Below, piece by piece: positions 32,352-43,205 of a DNA stretch of 64,000 bases. A model generated the notes under the pieces. That model was not told the DNA's origin, did not search any database, and saw only the letters and a program-made list of their open reading frames with translations. Origin of the DNA: Streptomyces liangshanensis (lineage in GTDB: Bacteria; Actinomycetota; Actinomycetes; Streptomycetales; Streptomycetaceae). Both the position numbers and the translations under genes were made by a program. Where the stretch lies: assembly GCF_011694815.1 (NCBI RefSeq), contig NZ_CP050177.1:5434001-5498000 (forward strand). Reading direction: 5' to 3'. The first letter of the stretch is position 1. Every line of letters starts with the position of its first letter.

Positions 32352-34220
32352 GTGCCCGCGACCCCTACCCACGTGCCCGAGCCGAGCCGTACGGACCCGG
32401 CGCTGCTCCGCAACTTCTGCATCATCGCGCACATCGACCACGGCAAGTCGACCCTCGCCGACCGGATGCTCCAGCTGACCGGTGTGGTCGACTCGCGGCA
32501 GATGCGCGCCCAGTATCTCGACCGGATGGACATCGAGCGCGAGCGCGGCATCACGATCAAGTCCCAGGCGGTCCGGCTGCCCTGGGCGCCCAGGACGGGC
32601 GAGGACGTGGGCAGGACCCACGTCCTGAACATGATCGACACGCCGGGCCACGTGGACTTCACCTACGAGGTCTCCCGCTCGCTCGCCGCCTGCGAGGGCA
32701 CGGTCCTGCTGGTGGACGCCGCGCAGGGCATCGAGGCCCAGACCCTCGCCAACCTGTACCTGGCGATGGAGAACGACCTCACCATCGTCCCGGTGCTCAA
32801 CAAGATCGACCTGCCGGCCGCCCAGCCCGAGAAGTTCGCCGAGGAGTTGGCCAACCTCATCGGCTGCCAGCCCGAGGACGTCCTCAGGGTCTCGGCGAAG
32901 ACCGGCGTCGGCGTGGACGCGCTGCTCGACCGGGTGGTCAGGGACGTACCGGCGCCGGTCGGCGACGCGGACGCCCCCGCCCGCGCGATGATCTTCGACT
33001 CCGTCTACGACTCGTACCGCGGCGTCGTCACGTACGTCCGTGTCATCGACGGCAGCCTCAACAAGCGCGAGCGCATCCGGATGATGTCCACCAACGCCAC
33101 CCACGAGTTGCTGGAGATCGGGGTCTCCTCCCCGGAGATGACCCCGGCCGACGGCATCGGCGTCGGTGAGGTGGGCTACATCATCACCGGCGTGAAGGAC
33201 GTCCGGCAGTCCAAGGTCGGTGACACGATCACCACCCTGAACAAGGGGGCGACCGAGGCGCTCGGCGGCTACAAGGACCCCAAGCCGATGGTGTTCTCCG
33301 GCCTGTACCCGCTGGACGGCTCCGACTACCCCGAGCTGCGCGACGCCCTCGACAAGCTCCAGCTCAACGACGCCGCGCTGGTGTACGAGCCGGAGACCTC
33401 CGCGGCCCTCGGCTTCGGCTTCCGCGTCGGCTTCCTCGGCCTGCTGCACCTCGACGTGATCCGCGAGCGGCTGGAGCGGGAGTTCGGCCTCGACCTGATC
33501 GCCACCGCGCCCAACGTGGTCTACCGGGTGGTGATGGAGGACCGCAAGGAGCACATCGTCACCAACCCGAGCGAGTTCCCCGACGGGAAGATCGACGCGG
33601 TGTTCGAGCCGGTCGTCAAGGCCACGATCCTCGCCCCCAGCGAGTTCATCGGCTCGATCATGGAGCTGTGCCAGGCCCGCCGCGGCACGCTGCTCGGCAT
33701 GGACTACCTCTCCGAGGACCGGGTCGAGATCCGCTACACCCTGCCCCTCGCCGAGATCGTCTTCGACTTCTTCGACCAGCTGAAGTCCAAGACGCGCGGG
33801 TACGCCTCGCTCGACTACGAACCGACCGGCGAGCAGTCGGCGCAGCTCGTGAAGGTCGACATCCTGCTCCACGGCGACAAGGTCGACGCGTTCTCGGCGA
33901 TCACCCACAAGGACGCGGCGTACGCGTACGGCGTGCGGCTCGTCGCCACCCTGCGCGGGCTCATCCCCCGCCAGGCCTTCGAGATCCCGATCCAGGCCGC
34001 GATCGGCTCGCGGGTCATCGCCCGCGAGACCATCCGCGCCATCCGCAAGGACGTCCTCGCCAAGTGCTACGGCGGTGACATCTCCCGTAAGCGGAAGCTG
34101 CTGGAGAAGCAGAAGGAAGGCAAGAAGCGGATGAAGATGGTCGGCAGCGTGGAGGTCCCGCAGGAGGCCTTCATCTCGGTGCTGTCCAGCGACGAGTCGG
34201 GCGGCAAGGCCAAGAAGTAG
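32352..34220 (+). CDS. lepA: Translation elongation factor 4 (LepA)
   Basis: A ribosome-bound GTPase that affects translocation and assembly under stress. The 622-residue protein begins [20 protein letters not shown] (G1), with [11 protein letters not shown] (G2), IDTPGHVDF (G3), [11 protein letters not shown] (G4), and then the LepA-specific C-terminal domain ([39 protein letters not shown]). Start GTG 32352. Its last 20 bases, including the stop codon, are repeated exactly once immediately downstream. Confidence 0.97.
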   Translation: MPATPTHVPEPSRTDPALLRNFCIIAHIDHGKSTLADRMLQLTGVVDSRQMRAQYLDRMDIERERGITIKSQAVRLPWAPRTGEDVGRTHVLNMIDTPGHVDFTYEVSRSLAACEGTVLLVDAAQGIEAQTLANLYLAMENDLTIVPVLNKIDLPAAQPEKFAEELANLIGCQPEDVLRVSAKTGVGVDALLDRVVRDVPAPVGDADAPARAMIFDSVYDSYRGVVTYVRVIDGSLNKRERIRMMSTNATHELLEIGVSSPEMTPADGIGVGEVGYIITGVKDVRQSKVGDTITTLNKGATEALGGYKDPKPMVFSGLYPLDGSDYPELRDALDKLQLNDAALVYEPETSAALGFGFRVGFLGLLHLDVIRERLEREFGLDLIATAPNVVYRVVMEDRKEHIVTNPSEFPDGKIDAVFEPVVKATILAPSEFIGSIMELCQARRGTLLGMDYLSEDRVEIRYTLPLAEIVFDFFDQLKSKTRGYASLDYEPTGEQSAQLVKVDILLHGDKVDAFSAITHKDAAYAYGVRLVATLRGLIPRQAFEIPIQAAIGSRVIARETIRAIRKDVLAKCYGGDISRKRKLLEKQKEGKKRMKMVGSVEVPQEAFISVLSSDESGGKAKK

Positions 34221-34240
34221 GCGGCAAGGCCAAGAAGTAG
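34201..34240 (+). repeat. Exact 20-bp tandem duplication of the lepA 3' end
   Basis: GCGGCAAGGCCAAGAAGTAG occurs at 34201-34220 (coding GGKAKK and the stop) and again at 34221-34240. The second copy is outside the gene. The identity of both copies points to a recent slippage event or a conserved local repeat. Confidence 0.95.
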
Positions 34241-34266
34241 TAGTACGGCGCCCGCACCCCGGCGGC

Positions 34267-34306
34267 GCCCGCGGGCCCCCACGCCACGGCGTGCGGGCCC
34301 GCGGGC
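34267..34306 (+). terminator. Long hairpin terminator after lepA
   Basis: GCCCGCGGGCCC (34267-34278) pairs perfectly with GGGCCCGCGGGC (34295-34306). An inner CACGC/GCGTG stem extends it almost to the loop. A second stem at 34352-34380 (CCCGGGCCG with CGGCCGGG) is followed by TTTGTT. The rest of the 305-base gap to the acyl-CoA ligase gene holds the lepA duplication and the ligase promoter. Confidence 0.75.
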
Positions 34307-34446
34307 CGTTCCACGGATCCTGGTCCCGTGAGGGGTCCAGGGGCGTGATTCCCCGGGCCGGTTCCATCGGCCGGGTTTGTTATGAAGCGGCGGCGCGCAG
34401 GCACTTACGTACCGGCCGGACGGCATCTAGTCTGATCGCAGATCGG

Positions 34447-34471
34447 TAGTTACTCGCGAGTTAGTTACTCG
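34447..34471 (+). promoter_or_regulatory. Candidate operator upstream of the acyl-CoA ligase
   Basis: A perfect palindrome ACTCGCGAGT (34452-34461) lies within two direct copies of TAGTTACTCG (34447-34456 and 34462-34471), spaced 15 bases apart. It is 55 bases before the start codon in a region that is AT-rich for this genome. The size and symmetry fit a TetR-type fatty-acid regulator; no such regulator gene is adjacent. Confidence 0.5.
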
Positions 34472-34525
34472 ACAGTTGGAACAGCAGTCCGTCACGCAGA
34501 GCTGCGGACGGGCCCGGAGGATGCC

Positions 34526-36415
<1,890 letters not shown>

Positions 36416-36424
36416 GGACGACCC

Positions 36425-36456
36425 GGGCGGGGTGTTCCGGTACGGCCACCCCGCCC
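36425..36456. terminator. Terminator between convergent acyl-CoA ligase and response regulator
   Basis: GGGCGGGGTG (36425-36434) pairs perfectly with CACCCCGCCC (36447-36456), loop of 12 bases. It can serve both directions. Confidence 0.7.
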
Positions 36457-36493
36457 CCGGTCCCTCCACGGCGCCCGTCCGGCGAGAGGCGCC

Positions 36494-37078
36494 CTACTGT
36501 TCCCGCTCCCGGCGCAGCTCGCCCAAGGTCTCCTCGATGCGGGTCAGTTGGTGGCCGAGGACGGCGAGATCGTTCGGGTCGCCCTGCGCCAGCTCCTTCT
36601 CGATCGACGCGAGCCGGTCCCCGATCCGCCCCAGCTGCTCCTGCTCCCGGGCCAGCAGCCGCTCCAACTGCCGCTTGCCCCGGTGCAGTTCGAGGAAGAC
36701 CCGGACCTTCGCCCGGAGCACCCACGGGTCGAAGGGCTTCGTCAGGAAGTCCGCGGCGCCCGTCGCGTACCCCCGGAACGCGTAACCCCCGTCGGAGTCC
36801 GACCCGTTCAGGAAGATGATCGGGATGTCCTTCGCGTGGTCGAGCCGTTTGACCGCGGTGGCCGTCTCGAAGCCGTCCATGCCCGGCATCCGCACGTCCA
36901 GCAGGATCACCGCGAACTGCTGCCGCCCGAGCGCCCGTAACGCCTCCTCGCCCGAACGGGCCCGTACGAGAGGCTCGTCGAGGGAAGCGAGGACCGCTTC
37001 CAGCGCGACGAGATTGTCCTCCATGTCGTCCACGAGGAGGATGCTCGCGCGATCCTCGGCGGGCGCGGTTCTGCTCAT
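36494..37078 (-). CDS. Single-domain response regulator with coiled-coil tail and a TTA codon
   Basis: A 194-residue protein. The receiver domain (residues 11-130) has DD at 17-18, the phosphorylation site in VILLDVRMPGMDGFE near residue 56, and KPFD near residue 113. There is no DNA-binding domain; instead residues 130-190 form a charged coiled coil (REQEQLGRIGDRLASIEKEL and on). ATG 37078 has AAGGAG upstream. Leucine 47 is encoded by TTA (36938-36940), so translation should depend on the bldA tRNA. It is divergent from the SpoIIE-type phosphatase gene, which also carries a TTA codon. The two may form one signalling pathway, with the coiled coil serving as the partner-binding surface; this is inference. 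Confidence 0.88.
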   Translation of the reverse strand: MSRTAPAEDRASILLVDDMEDNLVALEAVLASLDEPLVRARSGEEALRALGRQQFAVILLDVRMPGMDGFETATAVKRLDHAKDIPIIFLNGSDSDGGYAFRGYATGAADFLTKPFDPWVLRAKVRVFLELHRGKRQLERLLAREQEQLGRIGDRLASIEKELAQGDPNDLAVLGHQLTRIEETLGELRREREQ

Positions 37079-37283
37079 TCCGGGCTCCTTGTCCGGCCCC
37101 TGTTCGGCCAGCGAGGCAAGAATGCTCTGTCCGGGGCGTGTTCGCACGCCGTTCCGGCGGTTTGGTGGCAGGCGGCCGGTGTCACTTCCATGACTCGGCG
37201 CGTATGGTCGGCCTCCGTCTGTCACTCTGTCGGGATCGTAAGCGGCGCAACGCCAGAACCGGAACCGGACCAGGAGCCGCACA

Positions 37284-39446
37284 GTGGGTCGCATTCCGAT
37301 CCCGCGCGCAACCGCCCGCAGACCGGCACCGCAGGTGCCGTTACGCAAGGACGCGCGGTCGACGTCACGTACCAGCCTGCCCGGCAACCCGCTCGCCCCG
37401 GCCGCCGCCCGCCGCTTCGCGCGGGCCGCACTCGCCGACTGGACGAGCCTGGGCCTGCTGGCCACCTGCATCTTCTGCCCGGGGGAGAACGGCTGTTCCC
37501 CCGGACAGCACAGCACGGACCTGCTCGCCGACGACGCGGTGCTGATCGTCGATGAACTGGTCACCAACGCGGTGGTGCACGCGGGCACCGACGTCGAGCT
37601 GCTCTGCCGGCTGGAGGACCCCGCCCAGGACCCCTCCGCGAGCGACGACGGGCCGGACGAGGTGGGCGCCGCGCTGGTCCTGGAGGTGTCCGACCACCAC
37701 CCCGCCCGCGGCGTGCTGAGCGACGGGCGGGGGCGGGCGCCGGCCGGGACGCCGGAGTACGGGCGGGGCCTCGAACTGGTCGCCGCGCTCGCCGAGCGGT
37801 GGGGCATCACGTACCGCTCGGGCACCAAGACCGTATGGGCGCGGCTGCCGCTCGACGTGCGGGACGGGGCGGGGGAGGCGCCTGGGGCGCCTGTGACGGG
37901 TTCCGGGGGTGCAGGGGTGTCCCAGGCGTCCGGGGATGCCAGGGAGGCGTCCGTGGCCCCTGAGGCGGCCGGGGACAGCGGTACGGGAGTGGGCGTCGGG
38001 GCCGGCGGGCCGGCGGCCGAGCCGGTGGTACGGCGGGAACTGCGCGCCGCCGAGATCCTCACCCCCGCCCCGCGCCGCGCCGTGCGCGACGACCCCGACT
38101 GGGTCGGGCGCGCCGCGCTCTCGTTCCTCGCGGAGGCCTCCGACCTGCTGGCCGGGCAGCTCGACGAGGACCTCGTCGCCGCCCTGGCCTGCCAGTTGCT
38201 CGTGCCCCGCCTCGCGGACTGGTGCGCGGTCTGGCTCGACGCCGAGGGCGGGCAGGCCGGGGCGGCGCCGCGGCTCGCGCGGGTCTGGCACGCCGAGGAG
38301 TCCCGTATCGAGGAACTGCGCGCGGTCCTGGAGCAGGAGTCCCTGCGCAAGGAACTGCCCCGGCTGCCGGAGAGCCTGCGGGGCGGGCCGGTCCCGGTGT
38401 CGGTGCCGTGGCGGCCCGCCGCTGAAGCCGACGCCTCCGCCTTCGACGCTGACGACGGCGACGGTACGGACGAGGGCGCCGCCCTTGCCTGCCGGCTCGT
38501 CGCCAACGGACGCCCGCTCGGCACGCTGCTGCTCGGCGGCGCGGGCCGCACCCGCGTCCCCGACGAGGTGTCGGCCCTCATCGAGGACTTCGCGCGCCGG
38601 GTGGCCCTCGCGATCGGCGCCGCGCGCCGGTACACGCGGCAGGCCACGATCAGCCGGGTCCTCCAACGCGGGCTGCTGCCCAGCCAGGTGGCGCGCATCC
38701 CCGGCGTCGAGAGCGCCCTGGTCTACGAACCCAGCGACGAGGGGCTGGCGGGCGGCGACTTCTACGACGTCTTCCCCTGCCCGCCCGGCGGCCGGTGGTG
38801 CTTCATGCTCGGCGACGTCCAGGGCAGCGGCCCCGAGGCCGCCGTCGTCACCGGCCTCGCCCGCCCGTGGCTGCGGCTGCTGGCCCGCGAGGGGTACCGC
38901 GTCGGCGCGGTCCTCGACCGGCTCAACCGGCTCCTCCTGGACGACGCCACCGAGGCGGCGGCGGCCGTCGCGGCGGCGCCCGAGGGGGGTGCGGTGCGGG
39001 AGGAGAACCGGCCGCGCTTCCTGTCGCTCCTGTACGGGGAGCTGGTGCCGCTGCCCCTCGGCGGGGGTGCGCGCTGCACGCTCGCCAGCGCGGGGCATCC
39101 GCTGCCGCTGTTGCTGCGGCCCGACGGCACGGTGACGTCCGCGGCGACGCCGCAGCTGTTGCTGGGGGTGGAGGAGAACGTGTCGTACCAGAGCCGTACG
39201 TTCGACCTGGCCCCCGGGGACACGCTCCTGTGCGTCACGGACGGCGTGACCGAACGGCGCTCGGGGCGGCGGATGCTCGACGACGGGGATGGGTTGGCGC
39301 GGGCGTTGGAGCAGTGTGTGGGGTTGTCGGCGGAGGGGGTGGCGGAGCGGATACGGCGGGCGGTGCACGACTTCGACGGGGCGCCGCCCGGGGACGACGT
39401 AGCGCTCCTGGTCTTCCAGGCCGGGGGCCCACCCCCAACGACCTGA
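37284..39446 (+). CDS. SpoIIE-type PP2C phosphatase with HATPase and GAF domains, TTA codon
   Basis: A 720-residue protein from GTG 37284 (AGGAG upstream). Domain order: an anti-sigma-factor-like HATPase (about residues 40-195: LIVDELVTNAVVHAG N-box and YGRGLELVAALAERWG); a variable linker; a GAF-like domain (about 265-430); and a SpoIIE PP2C phosphatase (about 450-715: GLAGGDFYDVFP, FMLGDVQGSGPEAA, LASAGHPLPLLLRPDG, LLCVTDGVTERRSG). Such proteins switch anti-sigma and anti-anti-sigma factors. Within the HATPase a stretch with C62, C65, C71 and H76 could bind metal or sense redox. Leucine 20 is a TTA codon (37341-37343), placing it under bldA control. No sigma factor gene is adjacent. Confidence 0.9.
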   Translation: MGRIPIPRATARRPAPQVPLRKDARSTSRTSLPGNPLAPAAARRFARAALADWTSLGLLATCIFCPGENGCSPGQHSTDLLADDAVLIVDELVTNAVVHAGTDVELLCRLEDPAQDPSASDDGPDEVGAALVLEVSDHHPARGVLSDGRGRAPAGTPEYGRGLELVAALAERWGITYRSGTKTVWARLPLDVRDGAGEAPGAPVTGSGGAGVSQASGDAREASVAPEAAGDSGTGVGVGAGGPAAEPVVRRELRAAEILTPAPRRAVRDDPDWVGRAALSFLAEASDLLAGQLDEDLVAALACQLLVPRLADWCAVWLDAEGGQAGAAPRLARVWHAEESRIEELRAVLEQESLRKELPRLPESLRGGPVPVSVPWRPAAEADASAFDADDGDGTDEGAALACRLVANGRPLGTLLLGGAGRTRVPDEVSALIEDFARRVALAIGAARRYTRQATISRVLQRGLLPSQVARIPGVESALVYEPSDEGLAGGDFYDVFPCPPGGRWCFMLGDVQGSGPEAAVVTGLARPWLRLLAREGYRVGAVLDRLNRLLLDDATEAAAAVAAAPEGGAVREENRPRFLSLLYGELVPLPLGGGARCTLASAGHPLPLLLRPDGTVTSAATPQLLLGVEENVSYQSRTFDLAPGDTLLCVTDGVTERRSGRRMLDDGDGLARALEQCVGLSAEGVAERIRRAVHDFDGAPPGDDVALLVFQAGGPPPTT

Positions 39447-39828
39447 CCTGCCCCCACGCGGGCGCGCCTCACCGATGTCCTCAATCGCCGGACGGGCTGG
39501 ATGTGGCGCGGGCCCGTTGACCGTGCGGGTCAAGGACGTCCTCAATCGCCGGACGGGCTTGATCAGGTTGTTTTGACGTGCGCCTGGAAGGGGGGCGGGC
39601 AGGGGTCGTGTCCGGAACGTAGAGCGTGTTTTGTGTCGCGTGACGGGGGTTAGCGGGACAGCTGGTTGCGCGCGACGTAAAACATGCAGTGCAGGACGCG
39701 GCCCCTGGCCGACCCCCGGCGACAACCCGCAGCCGGAAGACGGCCCGCAGCGGCACAATCAAGCCCGTCCGGCGATTGAGGACAAAGCGGTGACCCGGCG
39801 CTGGCCGGGAGTGCGGGACACTGGGGGT
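39447..39828. other. Intergenic region with three copies of the CGCCGGACGGGCT element
   Basis: A 382-base gap between the phosphatase gene and hemW. It holds two direct copies of CCTCAATCGCCGGACGGGCT (39479-39498 and 39540-39559) and one inverted copy (39762-39781). Copies two and three could pair to form a long-range stem over about 200 bases. No gene is evident. Confidence 0.7.
39477..39783. repeat. Dispersed element CCTCAATCGCCGGACGGGCT, three copies
   Basis: Copies at 39477-39500 (plus), 39538-39562 (plus) and 39759-39783 (minus) differ only at their last bases. Related copies lie at 31577, 31664 and 46307-46354. All are intergenic and near gene 3' ends, in keeping with a small mobile or terminator-like repeat. 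Confidence 0.85.
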
Positions 39829-41061
39829 ATGCCTTCCGTACTGCCCGACGGCGACCCCATGCCCGACACCGGCACCCTGCCAACGCACGCCCTCGACGCC
39901 GCCGCGGACCGCCCGCTCGGGTTCTACCTGCACGTTCCCTACTGCGCCACCCGCTGCGGGTACTGCGACTTCAACACCTACACCGCCACCGAGCTCCGCG
40001 GCACCGGCGGCGTGCTGGCCTCGCGGGACAACTACGCCGACACCCTGATCGACGAGGTCCGGCTGGCCAGGAAGGTGCTGGGGGACGACAGGCGCCCCGT
40101 CCGCACGGTGTTCGTCGGAGGCGGCACCCCCACCCTCCTCGCCGCCGACGACCTCGTCCGCATGCTCGCCGCCGTCCGCGACGAGTTCGGGCTCGCGGAC
40201 GACGCGGAGATCACCACCGAGGCCAACCCGGACTCCGTGGACCCGGCGTACCTCGCGGCGCTCCGGGAGGGCGGCTTCAACCGGATCTCCTTCGGCATGC
40301 AGAGCGCGCGGCAGCACGTGCTCAAGGTCCTGGACCGCACGCACACCCCCGGCCGCCCCGAGGCGTGCGTCGCCGAGGCGCGGGCCGCCGGGTTCGAGCA
40401 CGTCAATCTCGACCTGATCTACGGCACCCCCGGCGAGACCGACGACGACTGGCGCGCCTCGCTGGCCGCCGCGGTGGGCGCCGGACCCGACCACATCAGC
40501 GCCTACGCGCTCATCGTGGAGGAGGGCACCCAGCTCGCCCGCCGCATCCGGCGCGGCGAGGTCCCGATGACGGACGACGACGAGCACGCGGACCGCTACC
40601 TGATCGCGGACGACGTGCTCGCGAAGGCCGGGTTCTCCTGGTACGAGGTGTCGAACTGGGCCACCACCGACGCCGGCCGCTGCCTGCACAACGAGCTGTA
40701 CTGGCGCGGCGCCGACTGGTGGGGCGCGGGCCCCGGCGCCCACAGCCACGTCGGCGGGGTGCGCTGGTGGAACGTGAAGCACCCGGGCGCCTACGCCGCC
40801 GCCCTGGCCGAGGGCCGCTCGCCCGGCGCGGGCCGGGAGATCCTGACGGCGGAGGACCGCCGGGTCGAGCGCATCCTGCTCGAACTGCGGCTGTCCGACG
40901 GGGCCCCTCTCGACCTGCTCGCGACGGCCGGCCTCGCCGCCGCCGCCCGCGCGGTCGCGGACGGCCTGCTGGAGCCGGGACCGTACGACGAGGGCCGGGC
41001 GGTCCTGACCCTGCGCGGCCGCCTGCTCGCGGACGCGGTCGTCAGGGACCTGGTGGACTAG
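39829..41061 (+). CDS. hemW: Radical SAM haem chaperone HemW
   Basis: A 410-residue radical SAM protein related to coproporphyrinogen dehydrogenase HemN. The cluster motif is in YLHVPYCATRCGYCDFN near residue 30 (C-x3-C-x2-C followed by Asp-Phe, the HemW type rather than the HemN CxC type). Further family motifs are TVFVGGGTPTLL near residue 97, EANPDSVDPAYLAALREGG, RISFGMQSARQHVLKVLDR and NLDLIYGTPGET. HemW binds haem and inserts it into respiratory enzymes. ATG 39829 is chosen. It stands alone downstream of the dispersed repeats. Confidence 0.93.
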   Translation: MPSVLPDGDPMPDTGTLPTHALDAAADRPLGFYLHVPYCATRCGYCDFNTYTATELRGTGGVLASRDNYADTLIDEVRLARKVLGDDRRPVRTVFVGGGTPTLLAADDLVRMLAAVRDEFGLADDAEITTEANPDSVDPAYLAALREGGFNRISFGMQSARQHVLKVLDRTHTPGRPEACVAEARAAGFEHVNLDLIYGTPGETDDDWRASLAAAVGAGPDHISAYALIVEEGTQLARRIRRGEVPMTDDDEHADRYLIADDVLAKAGFSWYEVSNWATTDAGRCLHNELYWRGADWWGAGPGAHSHVGGVRWWNVKHPGAYAAALAEGRSPGAGREILTAEDRRVERILLELRLSDGAPLDLLATAGLAAAARAVADGLLEPGPYDEGRAVLTLRGRLLADAVVRDLVD

Positions 41062-41141
41062 CCGGCCCGGTGGACCCGAGCCCGGCCGTCGGCCAAGCTC
41101 TCGTACCGATGAGTTCCGTACCGGAGGTAGGTCTTCCGTAC

Positions 41142-42290
41142 ATGACTACGTTGCACACGCTCCTGCGCTCCCACGTCGACGACGGAACCGTCCCCGGCGC
41201 CGTGGCCCTGGTCGCCAAGGACGGGCGGGTCGAGGTGGCGGCCGTCGGGGACGTCGACACCGAGGGCACCGCGCCGATGGCCCGGGACTCGATCTTCCGT
41301 ATCGCCTCGATCAGCAAGCCCGTCGTCGCCGCGGCCGTCCTGATGCTCGTCGACGACGGGCTGATCGCGCTCGGCGACCCGGTACGCCGGTGGCTGCCCG
41401 AGCTGGCCCAGCCGATGGTCGTCCGGACGCCCGGAGCGCCGGTGGACGACGTCGTGCCCGCCGCCCGCCCGATCACCGTCGCCGACCTGCTCAGCTCCCG
41501 CGCCGGGTACGGCTTCGCGGCCGACTTCTCGCTGCCCGCCGTCGGGCTGCTCTTCAGCGAGCTGAAGCAAGGAGGGCCGCACCCGGACGCCGTCGCGCCG
41601 CCCGACGCGTGGACGGCGGCCCTCGGCCGCATCCCGCTGCTGCGCCAGCCGGGCGAGGCCTGGCTGTACAACACCTGCTCCGACATCCAGGGCGTCCTGG
41701 TCGCGCGGGTCACCGAACGGCCCTTGGGCGAGTTCCTGGCCGAGCGGCTGTTCGAGCCCCTCGGCATGACCGACACCGGCTTCTCCGTGCCGCCCGCCGC
41801 CCTCGACCGCTTCACCAGCTTCTACCGCGACGACCTGACCCTGGCCGACGCCCCGGACGGGAAGTGGAGCACGCCCCCGGCGTTCGAGTCCGGCGCCGGC
41901 GGGCTCGTCTCGACCGCCGACGACTGGTACGCCTTCGCCCGGCTGCTCGTCGACGGCGGAAGCGTCGCCGGAAGCGGCGGCGGCCGGCGGCTGCTGTCCG
42001 CCGAGTCGGTGCGGCTGATGACCACCGACCACCTGACCCCCGTCCAACGAGCCGAGGGCGCGCTGTTCCTGGAGGGCCAGGGATGGGGGTACGGCGGCTC
42101 GGTGGACGTGGCGGCCGTCGATCCGTGGAACGTACCGGGGCGGTACGGCTGGGTCGGCGGTACGGGCACCACCGCGCACGTCGTCCCGTCGACCGGCGCG
42201 GTCAGCGTCCTGCTCACCCAGCGGGCGATGGCGGACCCCACCCCGCCCGCCCTGATGCGGGAGTTCTGGCGGTACGCCGCCACCGCCTGA
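41142..42290 (+). CDS. Serine hydrolase, beta-lactamase (class C/esterase) family
   Basis: A 382-residue protein of the beta-lactamase-related family PF00144. The catalytic serine and lysine are in RIASISKPVVAAAVLML (SxxK near residue 50). A tyrosine motif is in PGEAWLYNTCSDIQGVLVAR near residue 175, and a C-terminal GWVGGTGTTAHVVPS stands in the position of the KTG-like box. No signal peptide is visible, so it is probably a cytoplasmic esterase or peptidase rather than a beta-lactamase. ATG 41142 is used; ATG 41109 would add eleven residues. The gene follows hemW by 80 bases on the same strand. Confidence 0.88.
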   Translation: MTTLHTLLRSHVDDGTVPGAVALVAKDGRVEVAAVGDVDTEGTAPMARDSIFRIASISKPVVAAAVLMLVDDGLIALGDPVRRWLPELAQPMVVRTPGAPVDDVVPAARPITVADLLSSRAGYGFAADFSLPAVGLLFSELKQGGPHPDAVAPPDAWTAALGRIPLLRQPGEAWLYNTCSDIQGVLVARVTERPLGEFLAERLFEPLGMTDTGFSVPPAALDRFTSFYRDDLTLADAPDGKWSTPPAFESGAGGLVSTADDWYAFARLLVDGGSVAGSGGGRRLLSAESVRLMTTDHLTPVQRAEGALFLEGQGWGYGGSVDVAAVDPWNVPGRYGWVGGTGTTAHVVPSTGAVSVLLTQRAMADPTPPALMREFWRYAATA

Positions 42291-42338
42291 CGCGGAAGGA
42301 CCTGACGGCGAGGCGCCCTGCGCCGAGGTGCCCGGCGA

Positions 42339-43160
42339 TCAGGGCGCCGGCTCCGTCACGAAGTCGATCAGCCGCTCCACCGACCCCAGCAGCGTCGGCT
42401 CCAGGTCGCGGTACGAGTGGACCTTGGACAGGATGTGCTGCCACGCCGCCCCGGTGTTCTCCGGCCAGCCCAGCGCCCGGCACACGCCCGTCTTCCAGTC
42501 CTCGCCCCTCGGCACCCGCGGCCACGCCGCGATGCCCACGGACGACGGCTTCACGGCCTCCCACACGTCGATGTACGGGTGCCCCACGACCAGCACGTCC
42601 GCGCCCGTCACCGCCGCCGCGATCCGGGACTCCTTCGAGCCCGGCACCAGGTGGTCCACCAGGACGCCCAGCCGCGCGTCCGGCGCCGGGCCGAACTCCT
42701 CCACCACCGCGGGCAGGTCGTCCACGCCCTCCAGGTACTCCACGACCACCCCCTCGATCCGCAGGTCGTCGCCCCAGACCCGCTCGACCAGCTCCGCGTC
42801 GTGGCGGCCCTCCACATAGATCCGCCCCGCCCTGGCCACCCGGGCGCGCGCCCCGGGGACGGCGACCGAGCCGGAGGCCGTACGGGTGGGGCGTACCGGA
42901 CCCCCCGCCGTCGGCCGGACCAGTGTGACGACCTTGCCCTCCAGCAGGAACCCCCGGACCGCCAGCGGGAACACCCGGTGCTTGCCGAAGCGGTCCTCCA
43001 GGGTCACGGTCGGGCCCTCGGCCGTCTTCTCGCAGCGGATCACCGCGCCGCAGAACCCGGTCGCCACCTCCTCGACCACCAGATCCGGTTCCGCGGGCAC
43101 CTCCGGCGCCGGGGTCGGCTTCTTCCACGGAGGGGTCAGGTCGGGGCTGTAGCTGCGCAT
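42339..43160 (-). CDS. DUF3097 family protein
   Basis: A 273-residue actinobacterial protein of a family with no known role. Conserved stretches include VVEEVATGFCGAVIRCEKTA, VEGRHDAELVERVWGDDLR, VVVEYLEGVDDLPAVV and GVLVDHLVPGSKESRIAAAV, together resembling a TOPRIM-like nucleotide-binding fold (the acidic GRHDAELVE and VDHL motifs). ATG 43160 is used, since the TTG six bases earlier has no support. A nucleic-acid role is plausible from the fold resemblance only. Confidence 0.85.
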   Translation of the reverse strand: MRSYSPDLTPPWKKPTPAPEVPAEPDLVVEEVATGFCGAVIRCEKTAEGPTVTLEDRFGKHRVFPLAVRGFLLEGKVVTLVRPTAGGPVRPTRTASGSVAVPGARARVARAGRIYVEGRHDAELVERVWGDDLRIEGVVVEYLEGVDDLPAVVEEFGPAPDARLGVLVDHLVPGSKESRIAAAVTGADVLVVGHPYIDVWEAVKPSSVGIAAWPRVPRGEDWKTGVCRALGWPENTGAAWQHILSKVHSYRDLEPTLLGSVERLIDFVTEPAP

Positions 43161-43205
43161 GGCCAAGACGATAAACGGACGGGCGGCGGGCGGAGGGGCC
43201 GCCCG

